Shown: piece after piece, positions 1-5,226 of the stretch
Layout: each line of letters opens with the position of its first letter
How positions within the stretch are numbered: the first letter of the stretch is position 1
Translations under genes and position numbers: made by a program
Notes under the pieces: model-generated
What the model was told of the DNA's origin: nothing
The model's input: the letters and a program-made list of their open reading frames with translations, nothing else
The model's database searches: none
Assembly (NCBI GenBank): GCA_012269805.1
Contig: JAAXJP010000469.1
Span: 1-5,226 of the forward strand
Source of the DNA: Rubrivirga sp.
GTDB lineage: Bacteria > Bacteroidota > Rhodothermia > Rhodothermales > Rubricoccaceae
Length of the DNA stretch: 5,226 bases
Reading direction: 5' to 3'

Positions 1-406
1 CGATGTAGATGAGGCCGTCGGGCCCGACGGCCACGCCGTAGGGGTGCGTGAGCGTCGCCTCGATCGCCGGGATGCCGTCCCCGTTGTGCCCGCGTTCGCC
101 GGTCCCCGCAATCGTGTGGATGACGCCGTCGCGGCCGACGCGGCGGACCCGGTGGTTCCGGCTGTCGGCGACGTAGACGGTCCCGTCGTCGGCGACGGCG
201 ACGGCCGAGGGGTGGTCGAGGAGCGCGTCGGTGGCGGGGCCGCCGTCGCCGCCGTACCCGGCCTCGCCCGTGCCCGCGAGCGTCTCGATGGTGTACGGCC
301 CGGGGGCGTCCGGACCCGTGCACGCGGGCTGCGCGTGGGCCGCCCCGCTGGCGAGGACGGCGACCAGGGGCAGGATGAGACGGCAGATCACAGGGGAGCG
401 CAGCAT
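1..406 (-). CDS. Exported NHL-repeat beta-propeller protein, N-terminal part only (runs off the left edge)
   Basis: Reading minus from the ATG at 406 gives 135 complete codons and one spare base with no stop, so the gene continues outside the window. Residues 1-25 are a signal peptide (hydrophobic LILPLVAVLASGAA, cleavage likely after AHA, before Gln26). Two NHL-type repeats follow with a 56-residue period: TLAGTGEAGYGGDGGPATDA begins at residue 42, and TIAGTGERGHNGDGIPAIEA at residue 98. Each leads into a strand pair, HPSAVAVADDGTVYVADSRN and HPYGVAVGPDGLIYI. The NHRVRRV segment between them is the typical blade end. NHL propellers are ligand- or protein-binding scaffolds, and exported ones often lie beside hydrolases or cell-surface proteins; no catalytic role can be assigned. 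No in-frame ATG is found between 406 and the end of the intergenic region. The nearby ATG at 416 is in a different frame and gives no signal peptide. Confidence 0.88.
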   Translation of the reverse strand, partial: MLRSPVICRLILPLVAVLASGAAHAQPACTGPDAPGPYTIETLAGTGEAGYGGDGGPATDALLDHPSAVAVADDGTVYVADSRNHRVRRVGRDGVIHTIAGTGERGHNGDGIPAIEATLTHPYGVAVGPDGLIYI

Positions 407-461
407 CGGGGGGCATGAGCAGCAGGGGCACCACCTTACCCGCGCGGCCCCGTCCGCCGCC

Positions 462-483
462 TTCGGGTTCCGTTCGGAAAGCC
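462..483 (-). promoter_or_regulatory. Two TTCGG units at 11-bp spacing upstream of the NHL-repeat gene
   Basis: On the plus strand TTCGG starts at 462 and 473, again exactly 11 bp apart. Read towards the NHL gene, positions 479-462 give TTCCGAACGGAACCCGAA, which differs from the copy before the alpha/beta hydrolase only at the two central A/T bases. It lies in the 89-bp gap between the two genes, 12 bp after the stop codon of the hydrolase and 55 bp before the NHL start. It could be an operator or promoter-associated site for the NHL gene, or a small dispersed intergenic repeat. Confidence 0.48.
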
Positions 484-495
484 TGACCCCGCCGC

Positions 496-1875
496 TCACG
501 GTCCGTCCCGTTCGGGGGCCGTCGTGGTGTGGTCGTCCAGCCAGCCGAGGAGCGTGTCGTAGAGCTCGGGCGCGCGCGTCCGGTCGCGGCGGTAGCGCCG
601 GGGCCAGGCGCCCTCGCCGACCTCGCCCTCCGGCCGGTAGCCGCCGTGGTCCATGTCGAGGACCGCGATCGTCACGTCGTCGTTGCCTGCCGCCCAGGCC
701 CAGCGCCGGAGGAGCGGGGCTTGTTCCTCCGGGGGCACGATCCAGTCGCGCGCGCCGAACACGGCGAGGAGGGGCCGGCGCCACGTCGAGAGAGCCGGGA
801 TCGGGTCGAGGCCGGGCATCCGGGCGTAGTAGCTGAGGTCCGGGAGGCCGAGGCTGTCTGGGATCAGGGCGTGTTCGGCCCACCGCGCCGCGCGCGCGGG
901 GGCGTTGAGCGCTTCGTATTCCGGCCACGCCGCCCCGCGCTGGGCGAGGCGGACGAGGTCGCGCTGGTAGACGAACGCCGCCCGGTACTCGGCGTCGGTG
1001 TAGGTGGAGTCCGAGTCCCGCATGAGCCGGGCCGTGACGTGGCCCTGCTGCGCGTCGAGCGGCTCGGTCGGCCCGGCGAGCGTGATGAGGAAGGCGACGT
1101 CGTCGCGGTCGGCGACGGCCAGGGGGGCGATCCAGGCGCCGGCGCTGAGCCCGAGCGCGCCGACCTGTGTGGCGTCTACGGCCGGCTGTCGGAGCGCCCA
1201 GTCGAGCACGGCGTCGACGTCGGCGACGCGCTGTGCGCTCGTGACGGTGGACCGGTCGCCGGTCGAGCCGCCCGTCCCGCGTCCGTCCCAGACGACGCCG
1301 GCGACGCCGGCGCGGGCGAAGAGGAGGGCGAGCCACCGCGTCTGCCACCGGCTCCCGTACCCGCGCCCCGTGACGAGGACGACTGCGGGGTGCGGGCCGC
1401 CGCCGTACTCGGGTTCGGCGGGGAGGACGAGGGCCCCCGCCAGCGTGTCGCGGCCGGAGACGACGGTGAACGGCTCTTCCCGGACGCGGGGGGGGCCGTA
1501 AGGCAGCACCCGCTGGAGGAACGCCGTCGCCTCGGCCCCGTCCGGGCGCGAGACGGTCCCACGGAGCGTCCGGTCGCCGAGGTCGACGAGCAGCCGCATC
1601 CCGCCGAACAGGTCGGACGTGAGGTGCCCGTCGCCGGTCTCGCCGGGGGCGGGCGGCTCGTACGCGACGGCGGCCGGGAACGAGTCGTACCCGCGGTACG
1701 GGAGGACGAGCGTCGTCGCGAGGCTGTCGCCGTGGGCCTCGATCTCGAGCGTGAACAGGCGGGGCGTGCCGTCCTGGACGAGCGCGCCGGCCCACGTGCC
1801 GGCCAGCTCGGTCGGGACCTGGGCCCTCACAGCGCCACCGACCAGGACCAGGAGGAGGACGAGGCGGGAGGGCAT
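496..1875 (-). CDS. Secreted alpha/beta hydrolase (EstD/peptidase S9-S15-like esterase fold) with N-terminal beta domain
   Basis: 459 aa from the ATG at 1875. The frame is open for another 277 codons upstream, but that part reads as an Arg/Pro-rich shadow of the serine hydrolase gene. The chosen start gives a signal peptide: LVLLLVLVGGAVRA with cleavage probably after Ala18, before Gln19. Residues about 20-130 are a beta-rich domain (GTWAGAL, LRGTVSRPDG) of the type that precedes the catalytic domain in EstD-like esterases. Residues about 132-450 are the alpha/beta hydrolase. It has oxyanion-region strand VVLVTGRGYGSR, a GRGTGGSTG loop, nucleophile elbow GLSAG with Ser244, acid Asp377 in FGARDWIVPP and His410 in DMDHGGY, so the triad is complete. 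About 130 residues separate Ser244 from Asp377, leaving room for a helical lid (about 270-355) that would shape substrate choice. It is likely a carboxylesterase or peptidase-like hydrolase acting outside the cytoplasm. It has its own 161-bp upstream gap with a repeat element, so it is probably a separate transcription unit. Confidence 0.92.
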   Translation of the reverse strand: MPSRLVLLLVLVGGAVRAQVPTELAGTWAGALVQDGTPRLFTLEIEAHGDSLATTLVLPYRGYDSFPAAVAYEPPAPGETGDGHLTSDLFGGMRLLVDLGDRTLRGTVSRPDGAEATAFLQRVLPYGPPRVREEPFTVVSGRDTLAGALVLPAEPEYGGGPHPAVVLVTGRGYGSRWQTRWLALLFARAGVAGVVWDGRGTGGSTGDRSTVTSAQRVADVDAVLDWALRQPAVDATQVGALGLSAGAWIAPLAVADRDDVAFLITLAGPTEPLDAQQGHVTARLMRDSDSTYTDAEYRAAFVYQRDLVRLAQRGAAWPEYEALNAPARAARWAEHALIPDSLGLPDLSYYARMPGLDPIPALSTWRRPLLAVFGARDWIVPPEEQAPLLRRWAWAAGNDDVTIAVLDMDHGGYRPEGEVGEGAWPRRYRRDRTRAPELYDTLLGWLDDHTTTAPERDGP

Positions 1876-1945
1876 CGGGGGACCGGGGGCGGCGTGGGCG
1901 GGACGGGAGCGACCGCCGAAGCAACCCCGCCGGCGCGACGGGGGG

Positions 1946-1979
1946 GTTCGGGAACCGTTCGGAACGCCTTCGGAACGGC
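1946..1979 (-). promoter_or_regulatory. Three TTCGG units at 11-bp spacing upstream of the alpha/beta hydrolase
   Basis: On the plus strand TTCGG starts at 1947, 1958 and 1969, exactly 11 bp apart, so all three lie on the same face of the helix. The middle unit sits in an inverted repeat, CGTTC-G-GAACG (1956-1966). Read towards the gene, positions 1964-1947 give TTCCGAACGGTTCCCGAA, which matches the element before the NHL gene at 16 of 18 positions. The nearest unit ends 71 bp before the start codon. Phased repeats in a promoter-bearing gap fit a protein-binding operator, but no known regulator site is recognised. Confidence 0.5.
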
Positions 1980-1991
1980 TACAGGACGCCG

Positions 1992-2020
1992 GGGCCGTGC
2001 GGGTCGACGGCCCGCACCCC
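1992..2020 (-). terminator. Possible stem-loop after the serine hydrolase gene
   Basis: GTGCGGG (1997-2003) and CCCGCAC (2011-2017) form a perfect 7-bp GC-rich stem with a 7-nt loop. GGG (1992-1994) and CCC (2018-2020) can lengthen it to 10 bp across a CC bulge. It begins about 17 bp after the stop codon, where a terminator would be expected, but no T-run follows in the transcribed direction, so it is not a classical intrinsic terminator. It may end or stabilise the 3' end of the amidohydrolase-serine hydrolase transcript. In sequence this GC-rich, some hairpins occur by chance. Confidence 0.3.
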
Positions 2021-2036
2021 GGGCGTGCCCCCGCCG

Positions 2037-3500
2037 TCAGTCGGCGCCACGGAGCCGCGCGAGCCACCGGCGCGCGTTGGCGCCGACCTGCCCGTCGGGG
2101 TCGAGGGCGAGCGCGCGCTCGTACGCCGCGATCGCCTCCTCCACCCGGCCGGCCGCAGCGAGCGCCTCCCCGAGGCTGTCGTGGGCGTTGGCGTCGTCGG
2201 GGTAGCGGCCGGCGTAGTAGCGGAAGAGGCGGAGGGCCTGCTCGACCCGGTCGGCCCCGAGGTAGGCGTAGCCGACGCGGGTGAGGTCGCTCTCGCTCGG
2301 CTCGCTGTGCGGCCCCCGCTCGCCGAGGCGGGCCGCCGCAGTCAGACCGGCCTCGACGCCGTCGGTGAGGACCGTTCTGTAGACGTCCTCGGCCACGTTC
2401 GACCGGGGGACCTCCTCCTCGTACCCGAGCAACGCATTCCCGACCCGGTCCCAGAGCCCGCCCGTCGTCGGCTCCACGTTGCTGAGCGTGATGACCGTCA
2501 GGTCGTGGTCGAAGTAGAGCGCGAGGGCCGTCCGGAAGCCGGGGCTCCCCCCCTGGTGGAGCGCTCGCGTGAACCCGTCGTCGCCCGACGGGACCCGGTA
2601 GCCGCCGACGAACCATCCGTACCCGTAGGAGCCGGCGTTCGGCGTGAAGAGGAGCCGGACGCTCTCGGCCGAGAGCACGCGCCCGCCTCGGAGGGCCCGC
2701 GCCCACTCGAACAGGTCGTCCGCCGTCGAGTAGAGCGACCCGGCGCCGGTCACGTACGTCTTGTCCTCGTGTGGCGCACGGACGAGCTCGTCGACGAGGC
2801 GGGTGTAGCCCCAGGCCCGATCGGGCACGACGAGGTGCGACGACTCGTGGCCGGTGTCGTCGAGGCCGAGCGGGTCGAACAGGAGCGTCCGCATCGCGTC
2901 GCCGTAGGGCCGCTCCGTGACGGCCTCGATGACCCCGGCCAGGAGGACGTACCCGGCGTTGGAGTACGCGAAGCGTTCTCCGGGCTCGAACGAGAGGTCG
3001 GTCGACCCGAGGAGCGCGATCATCTCGTCCATCGCGTAGTGGGCTCCGATGCCCTTGGTCGAGAGCGCGTCGACGTCGCGCACGACCCCCGCCGTGTGGG
3101 ACAGCAGGTGGTGCGGCGTGACGCGCTCGGCGAGGCGGGGGGCCAGGCCGGACAGGTAGCGGGAGACCGGCGCGTGGAGGTCGACCCGGCCCATCTCGGC
3201 CAGTCGCAGGACCGCGGCGGCCGTGAACTGCTTGGTGACGGAGGCGAGGCGGAACCGGGTGGCCGGCGTGTTCGGGACCCCGTGCTCGGCGTCGGCGAGG
3301 CCGTAGCCCCGCCGGAGCACGACGGAGTCCCCGACGGCCGCGAGGACGACGCCGTCGAAGAGGCCCGCCTCGTGGTATCCACGAACGAGGTCGCCCACGT
3401 CCGACGTACGGGGTTGGGCCGCTCCCAGGCCGGCGCTCGAGGCCCAGAGCACGAGGGCGGCGAGGAGGGGCCGGAGACGACGGCGAGGGAGCGGAGGCAT
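2037..3500 (-). CDS. Secreted beta-lactamase-fold serine hydrolase (class C / esterase type) with C-terminal TPR
   Basis: 487 aa from the chosen ATG. The open frame extends to an ATG at 3617, but those 39 extra residues overlap the upstream gene and would bury the signal peptide. Starting at 3500 gives a good one: RRR n-region, hydrophobic PLLAALVLWASSAGLG, likely cleavage after Ala28 (GAA|QP). Residues about 33-360 are a serine beta-lactamase-like domain (Pfam Beta-lactamase/PBP4* type). The catalytic SxxK is Ser87-Val-Thr-Lys90, the second motif YxN is Tyr179-Ser-Asn181, and the third is HQG at His315-Gly317 in place of KTG. The HxG form is usual in esterases and D-aminopeptidase- or PBP-like relatives, so true beta-lactam hydrolysis is not implied. 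LLSHTAG and a Ser-Thr-Ala-rich GSLYSTADDL segment are further family signatures. Residues about 405-487 form TPR-like helices, a tail common in Bacteroidota serine hydrolases. Probably cotranscribed with the amidohydrolase. Substrate unknown: peptide, cell-wall fragment or ester. Confidence 0.93.
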   Translation of the reverse strand: MPPLPRRRLRPLLAALVLWASSAGLGAAQPRTSDVGDLVRGYHEAGLFDGVVLAAVGDSVVLRRGYGLADAEHGVPNTPATRFRLASVTKQFTAAAVLRLAEMGRVDLHAPVSRYLSGLAPRLAERVTPHHLLSHTAGVVRDVDALSTKGIGAHYAMDEMIALLGSTDLSFEPGERFAYSNAGYVLLAGVIEAVTERPYGDAMRTLLFDPLGLDDTGHESSHLVVPDRAWGYTRLVDELVRAPHEDKTYVTGAGSLYSTADDLFEWARALRGGRVLSAESVRLLFTPNAGSYGYGWFVGGYRVPSGDDGFTRALHQGGSPGFRTALALYFDHDLTVITLSNVEPTTGGLWDRVGNALLGYEEEVPRSNVAEDVYRTVLTDGVEAGLTAAARLGERGPHSEPSESDLTRVGYAYLGADRVEQALRLFRYYAGRYPDDANAHDSLGEALAAAGRVEEAIAAYERALALDPDGQVGANARRWLARLRGAD

Positions 3501-3528
3501 GGCGGCGAGCGGCGGGATGGCCTGGGGC
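3501..3528 (-). other. 28-bp junction of the amidohydrolase and serine hydrolase genes (probable operon)
   Basis: Only 28 bp separate the TGA of the amidohydrolase from the ATG of the serine hydrolase. In transcription direction it is C/G-rich, with no hairpin, no TTCGG units and no purine-rich ribosome site before the ATG (it reads CTCGCCGCC then ATG). The short spacing and shared orientation support a two-gene operon whose promoter lies to the right of the window. The lack of a Shine-Dalgarno is consistent with the other starts here. Confidence 0.55.
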
Positions 3529-5226
3529 TCATCGGGAGGCGGACCGGAGCGCTTCGAGGGCCTCGGCGGCGACGCCGTTGCAGGGGGCGAGCTCGAGCGA
3601 CCGCTCGTACGCGGCAACGGCCGCGTCGGCGTCGCCGGCCTCGGCGTAGGCGAGGCCGAGCGTGTTGTGGACGGCGTGGAAGTCGGGGTACAGCTCGGCG
3701 TTGAACCGGAGGAGCGCGACGGCCCCCTCCGGGTCCGCCTCGTAGCCGCCGATCGCGTGGCGCCGGACCACGCTCTCGTGGAAGAGCGGGGCGTCGCCGG
3801 CGCGCGCCTGCGCCACGCGTCCGACGGCGGCGGCCTCGCCGAGCCGCCCCGCCTCGGCGAGCACGTCGAACCGGTCGACCGCCTCGCGGCGCGCGAGCCC
3901 CTCGTCCGCGAGCGCCTCCGCCCTCGCGTCGAGCTCGTCGGCGGGGTGCCACTGCCCCCGCACCACGACCCCGGCGATCCGCCGCGTGTTCGTGATGTCC
4001 GCCAGGGGGTCGCCCTCCAGCAGCACGAGGTCGGCGCGGGCGCCGGGGGCGACGACGCCGACGAGGTCGGCCTCGCCGAGGTGCTCGCGCGCGAACCGCC
4101 CGCCGCTGGCGGTCGCCGCTGCCAGCGCTTGGTAGGGCGTGAGCCCGGCCCCGACCAGCTCCTCGAGCTCCCGGTGGACCTGGTCTCCGGGGAGCCCGAC
4201 GACGCCGGCGTCGGTCCCGACGAGGAGCGGGACGCCGGCGGCGTGGAGGGCGAGCGTGAGCTCCTGGAGGAACCCGTACATGACCCGGTTGCGGGCCACG
4301 AACGCCGCGGGCTCGGGGCGGCCCGCGTACCCGTTGTTCGACGGCTTGTAGGCGTGGTACGTCGCGGGCGCGGCGTAGCGCATGGCCGGCTCCGCCGCCA
4401 GGCCCCTCGGGTCCTCGACGAACCGGATGATCTCCGGCGTCGACGACAACATCGGCGTGACGTAGGCGCCCGACGTGCGGACGGCCTCGACGACCGACGG
4501 TACGAGCGACCGGTCCGGCTGGTCGTCGTCCTGGCGGAAGTCGGCGAAGTAGAACTCCTCGCCGTGGGCGACCATGTCCTGACCCAGCGCGAGCGCCTCG
4601 ATGGCCCCGAGCGCTCGCGGGACGTGCCCGACGACGGGCATCCCGGCCGCCTCGGCGGCGTCGTTGAGCGCGGCGAAGGTCTCGGCGGTGTGCCGGTTGT
4701 ACGCCTTGACGGCGTCGTACCCCCGCGCCGCCTGGTCGGCCACGACGCACGCGGCGTCCTCGGGTGTCCGTACGCCGACGAACTTCCACCCCAGTGGCGG
4801 GAAGCCGTCCGTCGTCGGGCCGGCCGCGTAGAGCGTCGGCCCGAGGAGGTCGCCCCGCTCGACGCGCTCGCGCCAGTCGAGGAACAGGGGGCGCCCCCGC
4901 ATGACCATGGCCGTCGTGGCGCCGTGGCGGACGTACTCGAGGAGCTCGCCCTCCGAGAGCGGGTGGACGTGGAGGTCGGTGAGGCCCGGGACGAGGTACC
5001 GCCCGCGCCCGTCGACGCGGCCCGCGCCGGCCGGCACGTCCGCCTCGGCGGCCGGCCCGACGGACTCGACGACCCCGCCGCGGACGACGACCGTGTGGTC
5101 CTCCAACACGCGCTCGGCGTCCATCGGCAGCACCGACACGTGCTCGATCGCCCAGACGACGCCCTCGGGAGGCGGCTGGGCGCACGCCGCCAGCACGAGC
5201 ATCAGGGTGAACGGCAGGGGTCTCAT
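3529..5226 (-). CDS. Exported lipoprotein amidohydrolase (imidazolonepropionase/prolidase-like) with C-terminal TPR
   Basis: 565 aa. The N-terminus is a short lipoprotein signal with lipobox LAAC (residues 12-15), so Cys15 is the likely lipidated residue and the enzyme is probably membrane-anchored outside the cytoplasm. Residues about 25-425 form an amidohydrolase-superfamily domain: a small beta part (VVVRGGVVESVGP), then the TIM barrel with metal ligands HVH (His86, His88), Lys174 in DAVKAYN (probable carbamylated bridging lysine), His201 in GHVP, His221 in AHGEE and Asp339 in GTDAG. It closes with the usual GARADLVLLEGDPL strand. The complete ligand set fits the binuclear-metal subtype that includes imidazolonepropionase-like prolidases and other amide or ester hydrolases; the substrate cannot be read from sequence. 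Residues about 430-490 are a helical linker, and about 495-560 a TPR (LGLAYAEAGDADAAVAAYERSL). The start ATG is at the window edge, so its upstream region is not visible, but the lipobox supports it. It lies 28 bp upstream of the serine hydrolase and probably shares its transcript. Confidence 0.93.
   Translation of the reverse strand: MRPLPFTLMLVLAACAQPPPEGVVWAIEHVSVLPMDAERVLEDHTVVVRGGVVESVGPAAEADVPAGAGRVDGRGRYLVPGLTDLHVHPLSEGELLEYVRHGATTAMVMRGRPLFLDWRERVERGDLLGPTLYAAGPTTDGFPPLGWKFVGVRTPEDAACVVADQAARGYDAVKAYNRHTAETFAALNDAAEAAGMPVVGHVPRALGAIEALALGQDMVAHGEEFYFADFRQDDDQPDRSLVPSVVEAVRTSGAYVTPMLSSTPEIIRFVEDPRGLAAEPAMRYAAPATYHAYKPSNNGYAGRPEPAAFVARNRVMYGFLQELTLALHAAGVPLLVGTDAGVVGLPGDQVHRELEELVGAGLTPYQALAAATASGGRFAREHLGEADLVGVVAPGARADLVLLEGDPLADITNTRRIAGVVVRGQWHPADELDARAEALADEGLARREAVDRFDVLAEAGRLGEAAAVGRVAQARAGDAPLFHESVVRRHAIGGYEADPEGAVALLRFNAELYPDFHAVHNTLGLAYAEAGDADAAVAAYERSLELAPCNGVAAEALEALRSASR

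Noticed and set aside
462..483. An ECF sigma factor promoter (GGAAC -35 type) for the NHL gene
   Set aside because: GGAACC is present in transcription direction, but no CGTC-like -10 follows at 16-17 bp, and the copy upstream of the alpha/beta hydrolase has GGTTCC instead.
511..521. A further TTCGGGGGCCG unit like those of the phased element
   Set aside because: It lies inside the last codons of the alpha/beta hydrolase and is 38 bp from the nearest unit, out of the 11-bp phase. It is probably chance.
1940..1946. A run of seven G as a possible phase-variable tract before the alpha/beta hydrolase
   Set aside because: Short G runs are frequent throughout this GC-rich window, and nothing else suggests slippage control.
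529..2205. A 558-codon plus-strand open frame antisense to the alpha/beta hydrolase
   Set aside because: It has the same compositional signature, runs across the intergenic gap into the next gene, and has no domain or export signal. The minus-strand frame has a complete catalytic triad.
1876..2706. N-terminal extension of the alpha/beta hydrolase frame up to 2706
   Set aside because: The extra 277 residues are Arg/Pro-rich, overlap the serine hydrolase gene and would place the signal peptide in the middle of the protein.
2025..3704. A 559-codon plus-strand open frame antisense to the serine hydrolase gene
   Set aside because: It covers a gene with full catalytic motifs and signal peptide. 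Its translation is Arg/Val/Gly/Glu-rich low-complexity protein with no recognisable domain, as expected of an antisense shadow in very GC-rich DNA where stop codons are rare.
3020..5185. A 721-codon minus-strand frame overlapping the amidohydrolase and serine hydrolase
   Set aside because: Almost pure Arg/Gly/Ala/Pro; it is a frame-shifted shadow of two well-supported genes and crosses their junction.

Overview
This is a very GC-rich bacterial window in which every gene I can support lies on the minus strand. Read in transcription order from the right edge, they are a lipoprotein-type metal-dependent amidohydrolase with a C-terminal TPR (5226-3529), a beta-lactamase-fold serine hydrolase that also ends in a TPR (3500-2037), an alpha/beta hydrolase with a beta-rich N-terminal domain (1875-496), and the first 135 codons of an NHL-repeat protein that runs off the left edge (406-<1). 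All four begin with an export signal: a lipobox in the first and signal peptides in the others. The cluster therefore looks like a set of cell-surface or periplasmic proteins.

The first two genes are 28 bp apart with no visible promoter or terminator between them and were probably transcribed together. The third and fourth genes each follow a real intergenic gap (161 and 89 bp). Each gap holds the same short element: TTCGG units repeated at exactly 11-bp spacing, with an 18-bp core that matches at 16 of 18 positions between the two sites. This is the most interesting non-coding signal here and may be a shared operator or promoter-associated element.

None of the three start codons with visible upstream sequence has a purine-rich Shine-Dalgarno; two of them share the context CCCCCGATG. 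SD-poor starts, TPR-tailed serine hydrolases, Ala/Arg/Gly-rich proteins and very high GC together suggest a high-GC member of the Bacteroidota/Rhodothermota lineage (for example Rubricoccaceae-like). Gemmatimonadota or another high-GC phylum cannot be excluded from sequence alone.

Functionally, the three hydrolases could act outside the cytoplasm on peptides, amides or esters, but no substrate can be assigned. I see no RNA genes, mobile elements, CRISPR arrays or defence genes. The long plus-strand and alternate-frame open frames are GC-driven shadows of the four genes. Nothing here is convincingly a new system; the shared 11-bp-phased element and the matching TPR tails on two unrelated enzymes are the points worth following up.
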